This document shows, piece by piece, positions 25,003 to 34,821 of a stretch of 64,000 nt of DNA. The stretch's first letter is position 1. Every line of letters begins with the position of its first letter. The notes under the pieces were generated by a model. The model had not been told where the DNA came from. It did no database searches and was given only the letters and a program-made list of their open reading frames with translations. The DNA comes from Streptomyces mirabilis (GTDB lineage: Bacteria > Actinomycetota > Actinomycetes > Streptomycetales > Streptomycetaceae): assembly GCF_039503195.1 (NCBI RefSeq), contig NZ_JBCJKP010000001.1, forward strand, positions 8,246,001 through 8,310,000, read 5' to 3'. The position numbers and the translations under genes are program-made.

Positions 25003-25638
25003 ATGAAGCTCACGAAGAAGTCGCATGCCTGCATCCGTCTCGAGAAGGACGGGCGTGTGCTCGTCATCGACCCGGGAACCTTCACCGAGGAGGATGCGGC
25101 CGTCGGCGCGGAAGCGATCCTGGTCACGCACGAGCACCTCGACCACTTCAACGAGGACCGGCTGCGGGCCGGTCTGGAGTCCAACCCGGCGGCCGAGATC
25201 TGGACGCTGAAGTCGGTCGCGGAGAAGATCTCCGCGGCCTTCCCGGGCCGTGTGCACACCGTCGGTCACGGCGACACGTTCACCGCCGCGGGCTTCGACG
25301 TCCAGGTGCACGGTGAACTGCACGCCGTGATCCACCCGGACATCCCGCGCATCACGAACGTCGGCTATCTCATCGACGGTGGTCGCGTCTTCCACCCGGG
25401 CGACGCCCTCACCGTGCCCGAGCAGCCGGTCGAGACGCTGATGCTCCCGGTCATGGCTCCCTGGAACAAGATCGCCGAGGTCATCGACTACGTCCGCGAG
25501 GTGAAGCCGCAGCGCGCGTACGACATCCACGACGCGCTCCTGACGGACCTCGCGCGCCCGATCTACGACCACCAGATCGGCTCCCTGGGCGGCTCCGAGC
25601 ACCTGCGGCTCGCGCCGGGGGCGTCGGCGGACGTCTGA
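25003..25638 (+). CDS. Metallo-beta-lactamase-fold hydrolase (UlaG-like)
   Basis: 211 residues from ATG with an ample GGGAGGGGGAGG upstream. KSHACIRLEKDGRVLVIDPG opens the fold. THEHLDHFN is the zinc-binding HxHxDH motif (with Glu in between), HAVIHPDIPRITNVGYLI and FHPGDALTVP carry further metal ligands, and DIHD lies near the C-terminus. This matches small soluble metal-dependent hydrolases of the UlaG/L-ascorbate-6-P-lactonase branch. Substrate unknown. It is followed by a hairpin terminator and appears monocistronic. Confidence 0.82.
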   Translation: MKLTKKSHACIRLEKDGRVLVIDPGTFTEEDAAVGAEAILVTHEHLDHFNEDRLRAGLESNPAAEIWTLKSVAEKISAAFPGRVHTVGHGDTFTAAGFDVQVHGELHAVIHPDIPRITNVGYLIDGGRVFHPGDALTVPEQPVETLMLPVMAPWNKIAEVIDYVREVKPQRAYDIHDALLTDLARPIYDHQIGSLGGSEHLRLAPGASADV

Positions 25639-25656
25639 GCCCCCGAGGGCGGGGGC
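25639..25656. terminator. Short G/C hairpin after the metallo-hydrolase gene
   Basis: GCCCCCG (25639-25645) pairs with CGGGGGC (25650-25656) around AGGG, starting immediately after the TGA. Confidence 0.6.
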
Positions 25657-25708
25657 GTCGGGCGGGCACGGCGACTCGTTGTCGTACCCGCCCGGTAGGT
25701 TGTGAGGC

Positions 25709-26488
25709 ATGCGCATCGCGACCTGGAACGTGAACTCGATCACCGCTCGCCTCCCGAGGCTGCTGGCCTGGCTGGAGAGCAGTGGTACGGACGTGCTGTG
25801 CCTCCAGGAGGCCAAGGTCGCCGCCGAGCAGTTCCCCGTCGACGAGCTGCGCGAGCTGGGATACGAGGCGGCGGTTCATGCGACCGGGCGGTGGAACGGC
25901 GTGGCGGTGCTCTCCCGCGTCGGCCTGGAGGACGTGGTCAAGGGGCTGCCCGGCGACCCCGGTTACGAGGGCGTGGAGGAGCCCCGGGCCGTCTCCGCGA
26001 CCTGCGGCCCGGTCCGCGTCTGGTCGGTGTACGTGCCGAACGGACGCGAGGTGGACCACCCCCACTACGCCTACAAGATCCAGTGGTTCGAGGCTCTCAA
26101 GGCCGCGGTCGCGGGCGATGCGGCGGGCAGCCGACCCTTCGCCGTGCTGGGCGACTACAACGTGGCGCCGACGGACGACGACGTCTGGGACATCTCCCTC
26201 TTCGAGGGGGCCACCCACGTCACCCCGGCCGAGCGGGCCGCCCTCGCCGCGCTGCGCGAGTCGGGTCTGTCGGACGTGGTCCCGCGGCCCCTGAAGTACG
26301 ACCACCCGTTCACGTACTGGGACTACCGTCAGCTCGGCTTCCCCAAGAACCGCGGCATGCGCATCGACCTGGTCTACGGCAACGAGCCGTTCGCCAAAGC
26401 GGTCACCGACTCCTATGTGGACCGCGAGGAGCGCAAGGGCAAGGGCGCGTCGGACCACGCGCCGGTCGTGGTGGACCTCGACGTGTGA
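25709..26488 (+). CDS. xthA: Exodeoxyribonuclease III family protein
   Basis: 259 residues from ATG. MRIATWNVNSITARL is the signature N-terminus with the metal-binding Asn. LCLQEAKV holds the catalytic Glu, WNGVAVLSR follows, LGDYNVAPTDDDVWD contains the Asp-x-Asn pair, FTYWDYR and MRIDLV lie further on, and GASDHAPVVVDL carries the catalytic Asp-His. It is the full length of the family. It acts on abasic sites and 3' blocked ends in base-excision repair in the cytoplasm. No operon partner is obvious. Confidence 0.9.
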   Translation: MRIATWNVNSITARLPRLLAWLESSGTDVLCLQEAKVAAEQFPVDELRELGYEAAVHATGRWNGVAVLSRVGLEDVVKGLPGDPGYEGVEEPRAVSATCGPVRVWSVYVPNGREVDHPHYAYKIQWFEALKAAVAGDAAGSRPFAVLGDYNVAPTDDDVWDISLFEGATHVTPAERAALAALRESGLSDVVPRPLKYDHPFTYWDYRQLGFPKNRGMRIDLVYGNEPFAKAVTDSYVDREERKGKGASDHAPVVVDLDV

Positions 26489-26544
26489 GTGCCCCCGGGG
26501 CGCGCCTGTGGTGCGACCCGGAGTGCGAATGTCACGCTGGGCGT

Positions 26545-26985
26545 ATGAACATCCCTTTCCTGCGCACCTGGCGCAAGAAGCACGGTCCCGCCTTCGGCGT
26601 CGCGGTGTTCTCCGACGGTGATGACGACTCCGAGGGCGTCGCCGAACTCCTCTCCGAGTGCGAACTGCTGCGCTCGCAGGCCCATCAGGCGGGCGTCGAA
26701 CTCGACGACTCCGTCGCCTCGTTGGAAGCGCTGGACCAGCTGCTGCCGCGCTGGCGCGACGACGAGGAGAGCCTGCCATGGCTCGGCAACGACGCGGGGC
26801 TCTATCTCGGCTCGGTCATCGTGCGCACGGTGCCCGGCGCCCGCTGGGAGGTGTGGCCCAACGGCCACCCGGCGGTGCGGCTGGCCTCCGGCCGGGAGAT
26901 CGATGTCGTCGCCTCCGGCCACACCTGGGCGTCCAGCGGCGCCCCCGAACTCTCCCAGCTGTACGCCGAGGTGGCGGAGGGGTAG
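26545..26985 (+). CDS. Conserved hypothetical protein (DUF6278-like)
   Basis: 146 residues from ATG; the ribosome site is weak. It begins MNIPFLRTWRKKHG and includes ECELLRSQAHQAGVELDDS, LDQLLPRWRDDEESLPWLGND, GLYLGSVIVRTVPGARWEVW and ASGREIDVVASGHTW. It is a small soluble protein common in Streptomyces and usually annotated DUF6278; that name is from memory. The function is unknown. It lies 56 bases after the exonuclease gene and may be co-transcribed with it. Confidence 0.7.
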   Translation: MNIPFLRTWRKKHGPAFGVAVFSDGDDDSEGVAELLSECELLRSQAHQAGVELDDSVASLEALDQLLPRWRDDEESLPWLGNDAGLYLGSVIVRTVPGARWEVWPNGHPAVRLASGREIDVVASGHTWASSGAPELSQLYAEVAEG

Positions 26986-27125
26986 CCCGTCCCGCCGGGA
27001 CCGCGTAAACCAGAAACTTCATAAATACGGCTAATGCCCGAAAAGTGCGTGTCGCGTATGAGGGGTCACCCTGCCCGGATAGTTTGCGGCTTCTGCGACA
27101 CAGCTGAGAGTGGGTAGGGCCGGGC

Positions 27126-27869
<744 letters not shown>

Positions 27870-27885
27870 GCGGGGGAGTACGACC

Positions 27886-28803
27886 ATGATCCGTACGACA
27901 CGTACGCGCCTCGCCGTGGCCGCCCTCGTGTGCATCGCGCTGCTGACCGCCGCCTGCGGCAAGGAGGGCAGTCCGCCCACCAAGGGACCGGCCGCCGGCA
28001 AACTGCCCCACTACCAGGTGGCGGAGGGTTTCGAGCTCCCTTCCTCGCCCACCTGGGAGAGGGCCAGAAAGCGCGGCTACCTCAACATCGGCGTCAAGGA
28101 GGACCAGCCGTACCTGGGCGAGAAGGACCCGGCGAGCGGCACCTACTCCGGCTTCGACATCGAGATCGCCAGGATGATGTCGGCCTCGCTCGGCTTCGAC
28201 CCGAGCACCATCCGCTTCAAGACGATCGCCTCGGCCAACCGCGAAACCGCCCTGCAGAACGGTCAGATCGACTTCTACGTCGGCACCTACACCATCAACG
28301 ACAACCGCAAGAAACTCGTCGGCTTCGCGGGCCCCTACTACATGGCCGGACAGTCGCTGCTCGTACGCAAGAACGAGAACGACATCCACGGTCCCCAGGA
28401 CCTCGCCGGCAAACGCGTCTGCTCGGCGGCCGGTTCGACGCCGTACCAGCGCATCCAGACCGACTATCCGAGGGCGACGCTCGTCGCCTACGACACCTAC
28501 TCGGTCTGCGTCGACAATCTGCTCACCTACCAGGTCGACGCCGTCACCACCGACGACGCGATCCTGATCGGCTACGCGGCGAAGGTGCCCGACGAACTCA
28601 AGGTCGTCGGCAAGCCGTTCTCGAAGGAGCCGTACGGCATCGGCGTGCCGCGCGACGACAACGCGCTGCGGTTCGCGCTCGACGACGCTTTGGAGGCTCG
28701 TGAGAAGAACGGCGACTGGAAGAGGGCGTACGAGGCGACGCTCGGGCTCTCCGGAGTGCCGGCGCCCACCCCGCCCGCCATCGACCGCTACCCGGCGAGC
28801 TGA
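27886..28803 (+). CDS. gluB: Glutamate-type ABC transporter substrate-binding lipoprotein
   Basis: 305 residues from ATG with GGGGAG upstream. The signal peptide is a lipoprotein type: MIRTTRTRLAVAAL, then LLTAACG as lipobox with Cys at about residue 22. The mature part has SGFDIEIARMMSASLGFD and YVGTYTINDNRKKLVGFAGP, typical of class 3 periplasmic-type amino-acid receptors. It is tethered outside the membrane and delivers glutamate or a related amino acid to the two permeases encoded next. Confidence 0.88.
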   Translation: MIRTTRTRLAVAALVCIALLTAACGKEGSPPTKGPAAGKLPHYQVAEGFELPSSPTWERARKRGYLNIGVKEDQPYLGEKDPASGTYSGFDIEIARMMSASLGFDPSTIRFKTIASANRETALQNGQIDFYVGTYTINDNRKKLVGFAGPYYMAGQSLLVRKNENDIHGPQDLAGKRVCSAAGSTPYQRIQTDYPRATLVAYDTYSVCVDNLLTYQVDAVTTDDAILIGYAAKVPDELKVVGKPFSKEPYGIGVPRDDNALRFALDDALEAREKNGDWKRAYEATLGLSGVPAPTPPAIDRYPAS

Positions 28804-28814
28804 GCGAGGCCGAT

Positions 28815-29459
28815 GTGAACGTACTGATCGACAACTTCCACACCTTCGCCCAGGGATTCCTCGGCACGGTCGAACTCACCGTCTACGCGAGTGTGCTGGC
28901 CCTCGTGCTCGGCTTCCTGATGGCGTCGTTCCGGGTCGCGCCGGTCGGCTCCCTGCGGGCCTTCGGCACGGTGTGGGTGACCGTGCTGCGCAACACCCCG
29001 CTCACCCTGCTGTTCTTCGCCGTGCTGCTCGGGCTGCCCCGGTTCGGACTCGTGCTGCCCTTCAAGGTGTTCGCGGTTCTGGCGCTCGGCTGTTACACCT
29101 CCGCGTTCATCTGCGAGGCGCTGCGCTCGGGCATCAACACCGTGCCCAAGGGACAGGGCGAGGCGGCCCGCAGCCTCGGCATGACCTTCAGTCAGACGCT
29201 GTCCGTGGTCGTCCTGCCGCAGGCGTTCCGGTCCGTGATCCCGCCCATCGGCTCCACGCTCATCGCCCTCGCCAAGAACTCGGCGATCGCCGGGGCGTTC
29301 AGCGTCAACGAACTGCTCGGGACCTACAAGACGCTGAGCGAACTCGGCTACAACATCGTCTGGACCTTCGTCTGGATCGCCGTCGGCTATCTGATCATCA
29401 CCCTCACCATCAGCGCGATCTTCAACTACCTCGAACAGCGCTGGGGAGTCGCCCGATGA
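28815..29459 (+). CDS. gluC: Glutamate-type ABC transporter permease
   Basis: 214 residues from GTG. Four to five membrane helices. GQGEAARSLGMTFSQTLSVV and LPQAFRSVIPP form the EAA loop that docks on the ATPase. The last four bases overlap the start of gluD (ATGA), so translation of the two permeases is coupled. Confidence 0.88.
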   Translation: MNVLIDNFHTFAQGFLGTVELTVYASVLALVLGFLMASFRVAPVGSLRAFGTVWVTVLRNTPLTLLFFAVLLGLPRFGLVLPFKVFAVLALGCYTSAFICEALRSGINTVPKGQGEAARSLGMTFSQTLSVVVLPQAFRSVIPPIGSTLIALAKNSAIAGAFSVNELLGTYKTLSELGYNIVWTFVWIAVGYLIITLTISAIFNYLEQRWGVAR

Positions 29460-30346
29460 CCGCTACCGCCCCCGAATCCACCGCCCTGTACGACGTTCCC
29501 GGACCCAGGACCCGTCAACGACATCGGCTCTACGCGGCCGTCTCCACCGCCCTGATCCTCGCCCTGGTCGGCTGGATCCTCTATCTCCTCTTCGACACCG
29601 ACCAGTTCACGTACACGAAGTGGATGCCGTTCGAGTACAAGGGCATCCAGGAACTGCTGCTGCGGGGACTGGGCAACACGCTGAAGGCCTTCGCGATGGC
29701 CGCGGTGCTCTCGCTGGCGCTGGGCACCGTGCTCGCGACGGGGCGCCTGTCCGACCACCGTCCGGTGCGCTGGGTCTCCGCGCTGGTCGTCGAGTTCTTC
29801 CGCGCCATGCCCGTACTGGTGATGATCTTCTTCATCTTCGTGGCACTGAAGGTGCAGCCGCTGCCCGCGCTGGTCGCGGGGCTCACCCTCTACAACGGCT
29901 CGGTGCTCGCCGAGGTCTTCCGCTCCGGCGTCAACTCCGTCGAACGCGGCCAGCGGGAGGCCGCGTTCGCGCTCGGCATGCGCAAGACCCAGGTCATGAC
30001 GTACGTCCTCGTCCCGCAGGCCGTGCGGGCCATGCTGCCCGCCATCATCAGCCAACTCGTGGTGGCCCTGAAGGACACCTCGCTCGGCTATCTCATCACC
30101 TACGAGGAGTTTCTCCACGCCGGGAAACTGATCGCCTCGAACCTCGACTACGATTTGCCGTTCATCCCCGTGGTGATGGTGATCTCGCCGATCTACATCG
30201 GGATGTGCATGCTGCTCTCCTGGTTCGCCCAGTGGGTGTCCCGGCGGGAGCAGCGCAGTCCCAAGACCGAGGCCGTGCACGTGGCACCGGCCGAACCAGG
30301 GACGCTGCTGCCCGGTGGGGGTCCCCCCACAGCCCCGCGACTGTAG
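29456..30346 (+). CDS. gluD: Glutamate-type ABC transporter permease
   Basis: 296 residues. A cytoplasmic N-terminal stretch precedes the first helix (LYAAVSTALILALVGWILYL). The EAA loop is GQREAAFALGMRKTQVMTYV with LVPQAVRAMLP. There is a long periplasmic-side segment (FDTDQFTYTKWMPFEYKGIQ), as in other GluD proteins. The C-terminal tail after residue 265 is hydrophilic and its DNA contains a small GGGG/CCCC hairpin near 30315-30330. Confidence 0.87.
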   Translation: MTATAPESTALYDVPGPRTRQRHRLYAAVSTALILALVGWILYLLFDTDQFTYTKWMPFEYKGIQELLLRGLGNTLKAFAMAAVLSLALGTVLATGRLSDHRPVRWVSALVVEFFRAMPVLVMIFFIFVALKVQPLPALVAGLTLYNGSVLAEVFRSGVNSVERGQREAAFALGMRKTQVMTYVLVPQAVRAMLPAIISQLVVALKDTSLGYLITYEEFLHAGKLIASNLDYDLPFIPVVMVISPIYIGMCMLLSWFAQWVSRREQRSPKTEAVHVAPAEPGTLLPGGGPPTAPRL

Positions 30347-30397
30347 GGGGAGCAGCAGCTCACAGGGCCAGACCCGGCCGGCGCCAGCAGCCGGAGA

Positions 30398-31966
30398 TCA
30401 CTGCTCGCGCAGGGGAACGGACACGTAGGACGGGTCGTTCGCCGGTGAGGAGAAGGTCAGCTGCGCGCCGGACGGGTTGTGCTCGATGTAGAGCGGGTCG
30501 ACCGTGTCGACGACCAGGGCGAGCCGATGTCCTGCCGGCACGTCGTAGGCCGTGGAGTACAGCTCCAGGTCGACGCCGAACGGCTTTCCGGGCGTCCGCC
30601 CGTGGAAGGTGTACGGCGCGTTGCTGACCAGCTTGCCGAGGCCGAGCGGGCCCACGTCGTAGAGATAGGCGACGAGGGTGCCGCTCTCCTCGGTCGGAGT
30701 GAGCGTGGTGTGCAGCGTGGTGGTCCCGCGCACTCGCTGGACGCTCGCGTACCGCTCCGACTGCCAGACGGCCGCCCAGCGGCGCGGCAGCAGCGGGATC
30801 GACGCCATCGGGGGGACCTGGGCGATCTGGTCGAGGATGCTGGAGAGGAAGATGATCCCGCCGTCCGCGCCCGAGTCGACGTTGGTGTGGATCGTGGTGG
30901 TGCCCGCGAGGGCGATCTTCTCGCTGGTCGCGCCGACCGACTTCCAGTCCGGGTAGCCCTCGTAGGCGCCGGTGGTGCGAGGCTTGAGCTGGACGGGCTG
31001 CTCCCGGTCGATGCCGTTGTCGACGCCCCTGAGGTAGTGGTCGAACCAGCGGCCGGTGTCCGTCCACACGTCGTTGGGGAGCCCGAACAGACCGGTCGCC
31101 TCGGCGGTGGCGTGGTCGCCGGGGCGGAACTCCAGGCGCTTGGGGCCGGTCAACTCCTCGTAGAACCTGGCGTACTGGTTGGGCGGGAAGATCGTGTCGC
31201 CCCAGCCGTTGGCCATGAAGACGGCCGCGCCGTTCTTGTTGAGCTGGTCGACGTAGGTCTCGGGGGAACGTTTCTTCCCCCAGGCGATCATCTCCTGCTC
31301 CTTCGAAAGGTTCGAGGCGAAGAAGTCCTTGAGCGTCTGCTGGAGTTCGGCGCTCGGGCGCCCGGTGATGGTCCCCGCGACGCCGAGCAGGGCGGTGGCC
31401 TGCGAGTGCTGGGTGCGGCCCGAGTAGATCGAGTCGATGAGGTCGGCCCAGCCGCTCATGGCGGAGACCGCCTTGATCCTCTTGTCGTGCGCGGCGGCGA
31501 GCAGGCTGATCCCGGCGCCGTAGGAGACGCCCGCCATGCCGACCTTCTGGGCGTCGGCGGGGGTGTTCGCCAGCGCCCAGTCGATCACCTTGGAGGCGTC
31601 GGCCACGTCGGGCGGTCCCGCCACTTCTATCTCGCCGCCGGACTGCCAGAAGCCGCGCACGTTGTACGTGAGCACCACATAGCCGGAGTCGGCGAGCTTC
31701 TGGGCCTGTGCGAGGTACTCGACCTGCGGCAGGCCCCAGCTCGTCGGCATGACGAGGAGCGGGTACCTGCGGCTGCCGTCGGCGCCCGCGGGGGTGACGA
31801 CATTGGCCTTGAGGACCGTGCCGCCGTCTCCGGCGATGTCGACGAAGCGGACGGCGGCTGAGGCCGCCTGGGCGGTGGGGGCGAGCCCGAGGGCGGTACC
31901 GGCGATCAGGGCTGCGGATACGGCACCGACGGCGGACGTGCGCAGGGCATGACGATGGTGTCCCAC
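30398..31966 (-). CDS. Secreted CocE/X-Pro dipeptidyl-peptidase-like hydrolase
   Basis: 522 residues from GTG with GAGGAG upstream. The signal peptide is MGHHRHALRTSAVGAVSAAL through LAPTAQAASA, cleaved near residue 35. The alpha/beta hydrolase has VVLTYNVRGFWQSGG and the nucleophile elbow GVSYGAGISLLAAAHD; FRPGDHATAE near residue 285 probably supplies the catalytic His. The C-terminal 200 residues look like the beta-rich non-catalytic domain of X-Pro peptidases (TTTLHTTLTPTEESGTLVAY). It is convergent with gluD. Upstream at 32001-32044 are repeated TTAC/GTAA elements that may bind a regulator. It could be an esterase or peptidase; the substrate is not determinable. Confidence 0.8.
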   Translation of the reverse strand: MGHHRHALRTSAVGAVSAALIAGTALGLAPTAQAASAAVRFVDIAGDGGTVLKANVVTPAGADGSRRYPLLVMPTSWGLPQVEYLAQAQKLADSGYVVLTYNVRGFWQSGGEIEVAGPPDVADASKVIDWALANTPADAQKVGMAGVSYGAGISLLAAAHDKRIKAVSAMSGWADLIDSIYSGRTQHSQATALLGVAGTITGRPSAELQQTLKDFFASNLSKEQEMIAWGKKRSPETYVDQLNKNGAAVFMANGWGDTIFPPNQYARFYEELTGPKRLEFRPGDHATAEATGLFGLPNDVWTDTGRWFDHYLRGVDNGIDREQPVQLKPRTTGAYEGYPDWKSVGATSEKIALAGTTTIHTNVDSGADGGIIFLSSILDQIAQVPPMASIPLLPRRWAAVWQSERYASVQRVRGTTTLHTTLTPTEESGTLVAYLYDVGPLGLGKLVSNAPYTFHGRTPGKPFGVDLELYSTAYDVPAGHRLALVVDTVDPLYIEHNPSGAQLTFSSPANDPSYVSVPLREQ

Positions 31967-32000
31967 GGGCCACTCCTCACTCGTGTCAGTAGAATGTGAC

Positions 32001-32044
32001 CCGACGGTAACCTCGCTGTCTTACCGGAAGTAACCCGTCGGTAA
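32001..32044. promoter_or_regulatory. Repeated GGTAA/TTACC elements upstream of the secreted hydrolase
   Basis: CCGACGGTAA (32001-32010) and CCGTCGGTAA (32035-32044) are near-identical direct repeats. Between them TTACCGGAAGTAA (32021-32033) is an inverted TTAC/GTAA repeat with five bases between, and TTACCG at 32021 pairs with CGGTAA at 32039. The cluster lies 35-78 bases before the GTG of the hydrolase. It has the look of a TetR-type operator, but no regulator gene adjoins it. Confidence 0.4.
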
Positions 32045-32101
32045 GTTACGCACGGGTAAAGATTGTTCGAGGGCCGTGAAATCTATGAGGCGAGGTGAAA
32101 T

Positions 32102-32860
32102 CTACGAGGCGCGGTGGGAGTTGCGAGCCGGCGCAGGCGTGGGCAGCGGGGTCTGGGCGGCCCGGGTCACATCCGCGACGAGCTCGACGACATCGGGCCC
32201 GTACGCGTGCGAGTTCACCACCTTCAGCAGCAGCACGAAGGAGTTGCCGCCGTGTTTGCGTGCCAGCCGTTCGTGGTTGCGGGCGAGATAGCGCGTCGCC
32301 GCCTGGTTGGTGATCGCGCGCTGCCCGCAGAAGAGGAAGACGGGCCGCGTCCCGCGCTCCTGTCCGGCGATCAGCCGGGCGAGGATCACGTACTCGCCCT
32401 TCCCCGGCTCCAGGCGGTAGCGCTCGCTGCCGATCTGGAAGGCGCCGCGGTCCGGGCCCGGTTCGGCGTCGGTGTTCACCTCGATGCCCGGCAGCAGGGA
32501 GTGCAGGTGCGCGGCCATCCGCCGGTTGGACGACGGGCCGCCCACGCAGAACTCGGTCCGCTCACCGAACCCCTGCTGCGCGGCGTCGTGCGCGACGACC
32601 TGGGCGTGCGCGCCGCAGTCCTTGATCAACGCGGCGAGTTCGAGCAGCGCGAACACGTCGAAGCGCATCACGGTGAGCTCCGGGCCGCCCGCCTCGCGGT
32701 TCACCACCAGGAGCGACTCGGAGTTGTCGGGCAGCCCGAAGAACGCCTGCTTGCGCCGGAGTCTGCGCTTCCAGAGGTAGGTGCGGGCGAGCCAGCCGAG
32801 CGCGGCGCTGATGGCGGCGGCGACCACGCCGAGAACGATGTTGCGCACGTCGTCATTCAT
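32102..32860 (-). CDS. Hypothetical membrane-anchored protein
   Basis: 252 residues from the ATG at 32860; longer frames upstream read through spacer. One membrane helix at about residues 7-26 (IVLGVVAAAISAALGWLART) is followed by a basic stretch (KRRLRRKQ), so the remaining 215 residues should be cytoplasmic. Segments include RFDVFALLELAALIKDCG, CVGGPSSNRRMAAHL, YVILARLIAGQERGTRPVFL and YLARNHERLARKHGGNSF. The repeated mention of 'inquiry into identity' style folds (Rossmann-like FCGQRAI) is only suggestive. I do not recognise the family. Confidence 0.65.
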   Translation of the reverse strand: MNDDVRNIVLGVVAAAISAALGWLARTYLWKRRLRRKQAFFGLPDNSESLLVVNREAGGPELTVMRFDVFALLELAALIKDCGAHAQVVAHDAAQQGFGERTEFCVGGPSSNRRMAAHLHSLLPGIEVNTDAEPGPDRGAFQIGSERYRLEPGKGEYVILARLIAGQERGTRPVFLFCGQRAITNQAATRYLARNHERLARKHGGNSFVLLLKVVNSHAYGPDVVELVADVTRAAQTPLPTPAPARNSHRAS

Positions 32861-32964
32861 GGGCGCGCATGGTATCGGGAGTGCGGACCGGTGTTCGAGG
32901 GGGTCCTGACGGGAGGGGTGCGCTGAAGTTACGCTGCGCGGACGGCTGTTGACTGGAGGTACGG

Positions 32965-34776
32965 ATGCGTCGCCCTGTTGCGCGGAATCTGGCGGTCTTG
33001 GCGGTTTCGGCCGCGGTGGTGTCGGTCGGCGCGGCGGCGCCACCCAGCGCCGGGACGGCTTCCTCCCGTGCCACCCCGGCGAAGGTGCCGGTCGCCGTCG
33101 GCTACGGCGGTGCCGTGGCCAGCGTCGACGCCGACGCCTCCGCCGCCGGGATCGAGGTCCTGAAGAAGGGCGGCAACGCGGTGGACGCGGCGGTCGCCAC
33201 CGCGGCGGCCCTGGGCGTCACCGAGCCGTACTCCTCCGGCGTCGGCGGGGGCGGCTACTTCGTCTACTACGACGCCAAGTCCCGTACGGTGCATACGATC
33301 GACGGCCGTGAGACCGCGCCGCTGACCGCCGACTCGGGGCTCTTCCTGGAGAACGGCCGGCCGCTCGCCTTCGCGGACGCCGTCACCAGCGGGCTGAGCG
33401 TGGGCACGCCGGGCACGCCGGCCACCTGGCAGACGGCGTTGGACAGCTGGGGCAGCAAGCGGCTCGGGAGCGTGCTGAAGCCCGCGGAGCGGATCGCGCG
33501 CGACGGGTTCACGGTGGACGCGACCTTCCGCTCGCAGACCGAGTCCAACCAGGCGCGCTTCAAGAACTTCCCCGACACCGCGAAGCTGTTCCTGCCCGGC
33601 GGCTCGCTCCCCGTGGTCGGATCGATCTTCACCAACCCCGATCTCGCCAAGACGTATGAGGAGTTGGGCAAGAAGGGCGTCGGCGCGATCTACCACGGCG
33701 ACCTCGGCGAGGACATCGTCGCCACCGTGAACAAGCCCCCGGTGGACCCGGCTTCGGGCTACAACGCCCGCCCGGGCAAGCTGTCGTCGAAGGACCTGGC
33801 GGCCTATCGGGCGAAGCGACAGGCGCCGACGGAGACGTCGTACCGTGGCCGGAAGGTCTACTCGATCGCCCCGTCCTCCTCCGGCGGCACCACGGTCGGC
33901 GAGGCCCTCAACATCCTTGAGAAGACGGACCTTTCGAAGGCGAGCGACGTCCAGTACCTGCACCACTACATCGAGGCCAGCCGGATCGCGTTCGCGGACC
34001 GGGGGCGCTGGGTGGGCGACCCCGCCTTCGAGGACGTCCCCACGAAGGAACTCCTCTCGCAGAAGTACGCCGACTCGCGCGCCTGCCTGATCAAGGACGA
34101 CGCGGTCCTGACGAGCCCGCTCGCACCGGGCGACCCGCGCCGTCCGGCGGCCTGCTCCACCGGCGGCACGGCCGCCCCGACGACGTACGAGGGCGAGAAC
34201 ACCACCCACCTCACGGTGGCCGACAAGTGGGGCAACGTCGTCTCCTACACCCTCACCATCGAGCAGACCGGCGGCAGCGGGATCACGGTCCCGGGGCGCG
34301 GATTCCTCCTCAACAACGAGCTGACGGACTTCTCCTTCACCCCGGCCAACCCGGCCGTCCACGACCCGAACCTGCCCGGCCCCGGTAAGCGCCCGCGCTC
34401 GTCGATCTCCCCGACGATCGTCCTGGACCGGCACAACCAGCCCGTGGTGGCGCTCGGTTCGCCCGGCGGGGCGACCATCATCACCACCGTCCTGCAGACC
34501 CTGACGGAGTTCCTGGACCGGGGGCTGCCGCTGGTGGACGCCATCGCAGCCCCGCGCGCCAGCCAGCGCAACGCGGCCCAGACCGAACTCGAACCCGGCC
34601 TGTACGACAGCGCCCTGCGGACCAGGCTCGAAGCCCTCGGCCACTCCTTCAAGCTCAACCCCGAGATCGGCGCCGCGACGGGCGTCCAACGCCTCCCCGA
34701 CGGCCGGTGGCTGGCGGCCGCCGAGAAGGTACGGCGCGGTGGCGGCTCGGCGATGGTGGTGCGACCGGCGTCGTAG
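32965..34776 (+). CDS. ggt: Secreted gamma-glutamyltransferase
   Basis: 603 residues from ATG with TGGAGG upstream. The signal peptide covers about residues 1-33. KKGGNAVDAAVATAAALGV and YSSGVGGGGYFVYYD are conserved large-subunit motifs. The autoprocessing site is NTTHLTVADKWGNVVSYT, with nucleophile Thr413. GSGITVPGRGFLLNNELTDF and SISPTIV follow in the small subunit, as do GSPGG (oxyanion) and related motifs. It is exported and should cleave gamma-glutamyl bonds of glutathione or similar peptides. It is monocistronic and divergent from the membrane protein gene at 32102. Confidence 0.9.
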   Translation: MRRPVARNLAVLAVSAAVVSVGAAAPPSAGTASSRATPAKVPVAVGYGGAVASVDADASAAGIEVLKKGGNAVDAAVATAAALGVTEPYSSGVGGGGYFVYYDAKSRTVHTIDGRETAPLTADSGLFLENGRPLAFADAVTSGLSVGTPGTPATWQTALDSWGSKRLGSVLKPAERIARDGFTVDATFRSQTESNQARFKNFPDTAKLFLPGGSLPVVGSIFTNPDLAKTYEELGKKGVGAIYHGDLGEDIVATVNKPPVDPASGYNARPGKLSSKDLAAYRAKRQAPTETSYRGRKVYSIAPSSSGGTTVGEALNILEKTDLSKASDVQYLHHYIEASRIAFADRGRWVGDPAFEDVPTKELLSQKYADSRACLIKDDAVLTSPLAPGDPRRPAACSTGGTAAPTTYEGENTTHLTVADKWGNVVSYTLTIEQTGGSGITVPGRGFLLNNELTDFSFTPANPAVHDPNLPGPGKRPRSSISPTIVLDRHNQPVVALGSPGGATIITTVLQTLTEFLDRGLPLVDAIAAPRASQRNAAQTELEPGLYDSALRTRLEALGHSFKLNPEIGAATGVQRLPDGRWLAAAEKVRRGGGSAMVVRPAS

Positions 34777-34821
34777 CGAGCGGCGCCCTCGCGCTCGTCG
34801 ACGTCGGTGCGCCTGTGGCGA

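Noticed and set aside
30315..30330. GTGGGG/CCCCAC hairpin as terminator of the glu operon
   Set aside because: It lies inside the last codons of gluD with a very small loop. It may contribute but is not convincing by itself.
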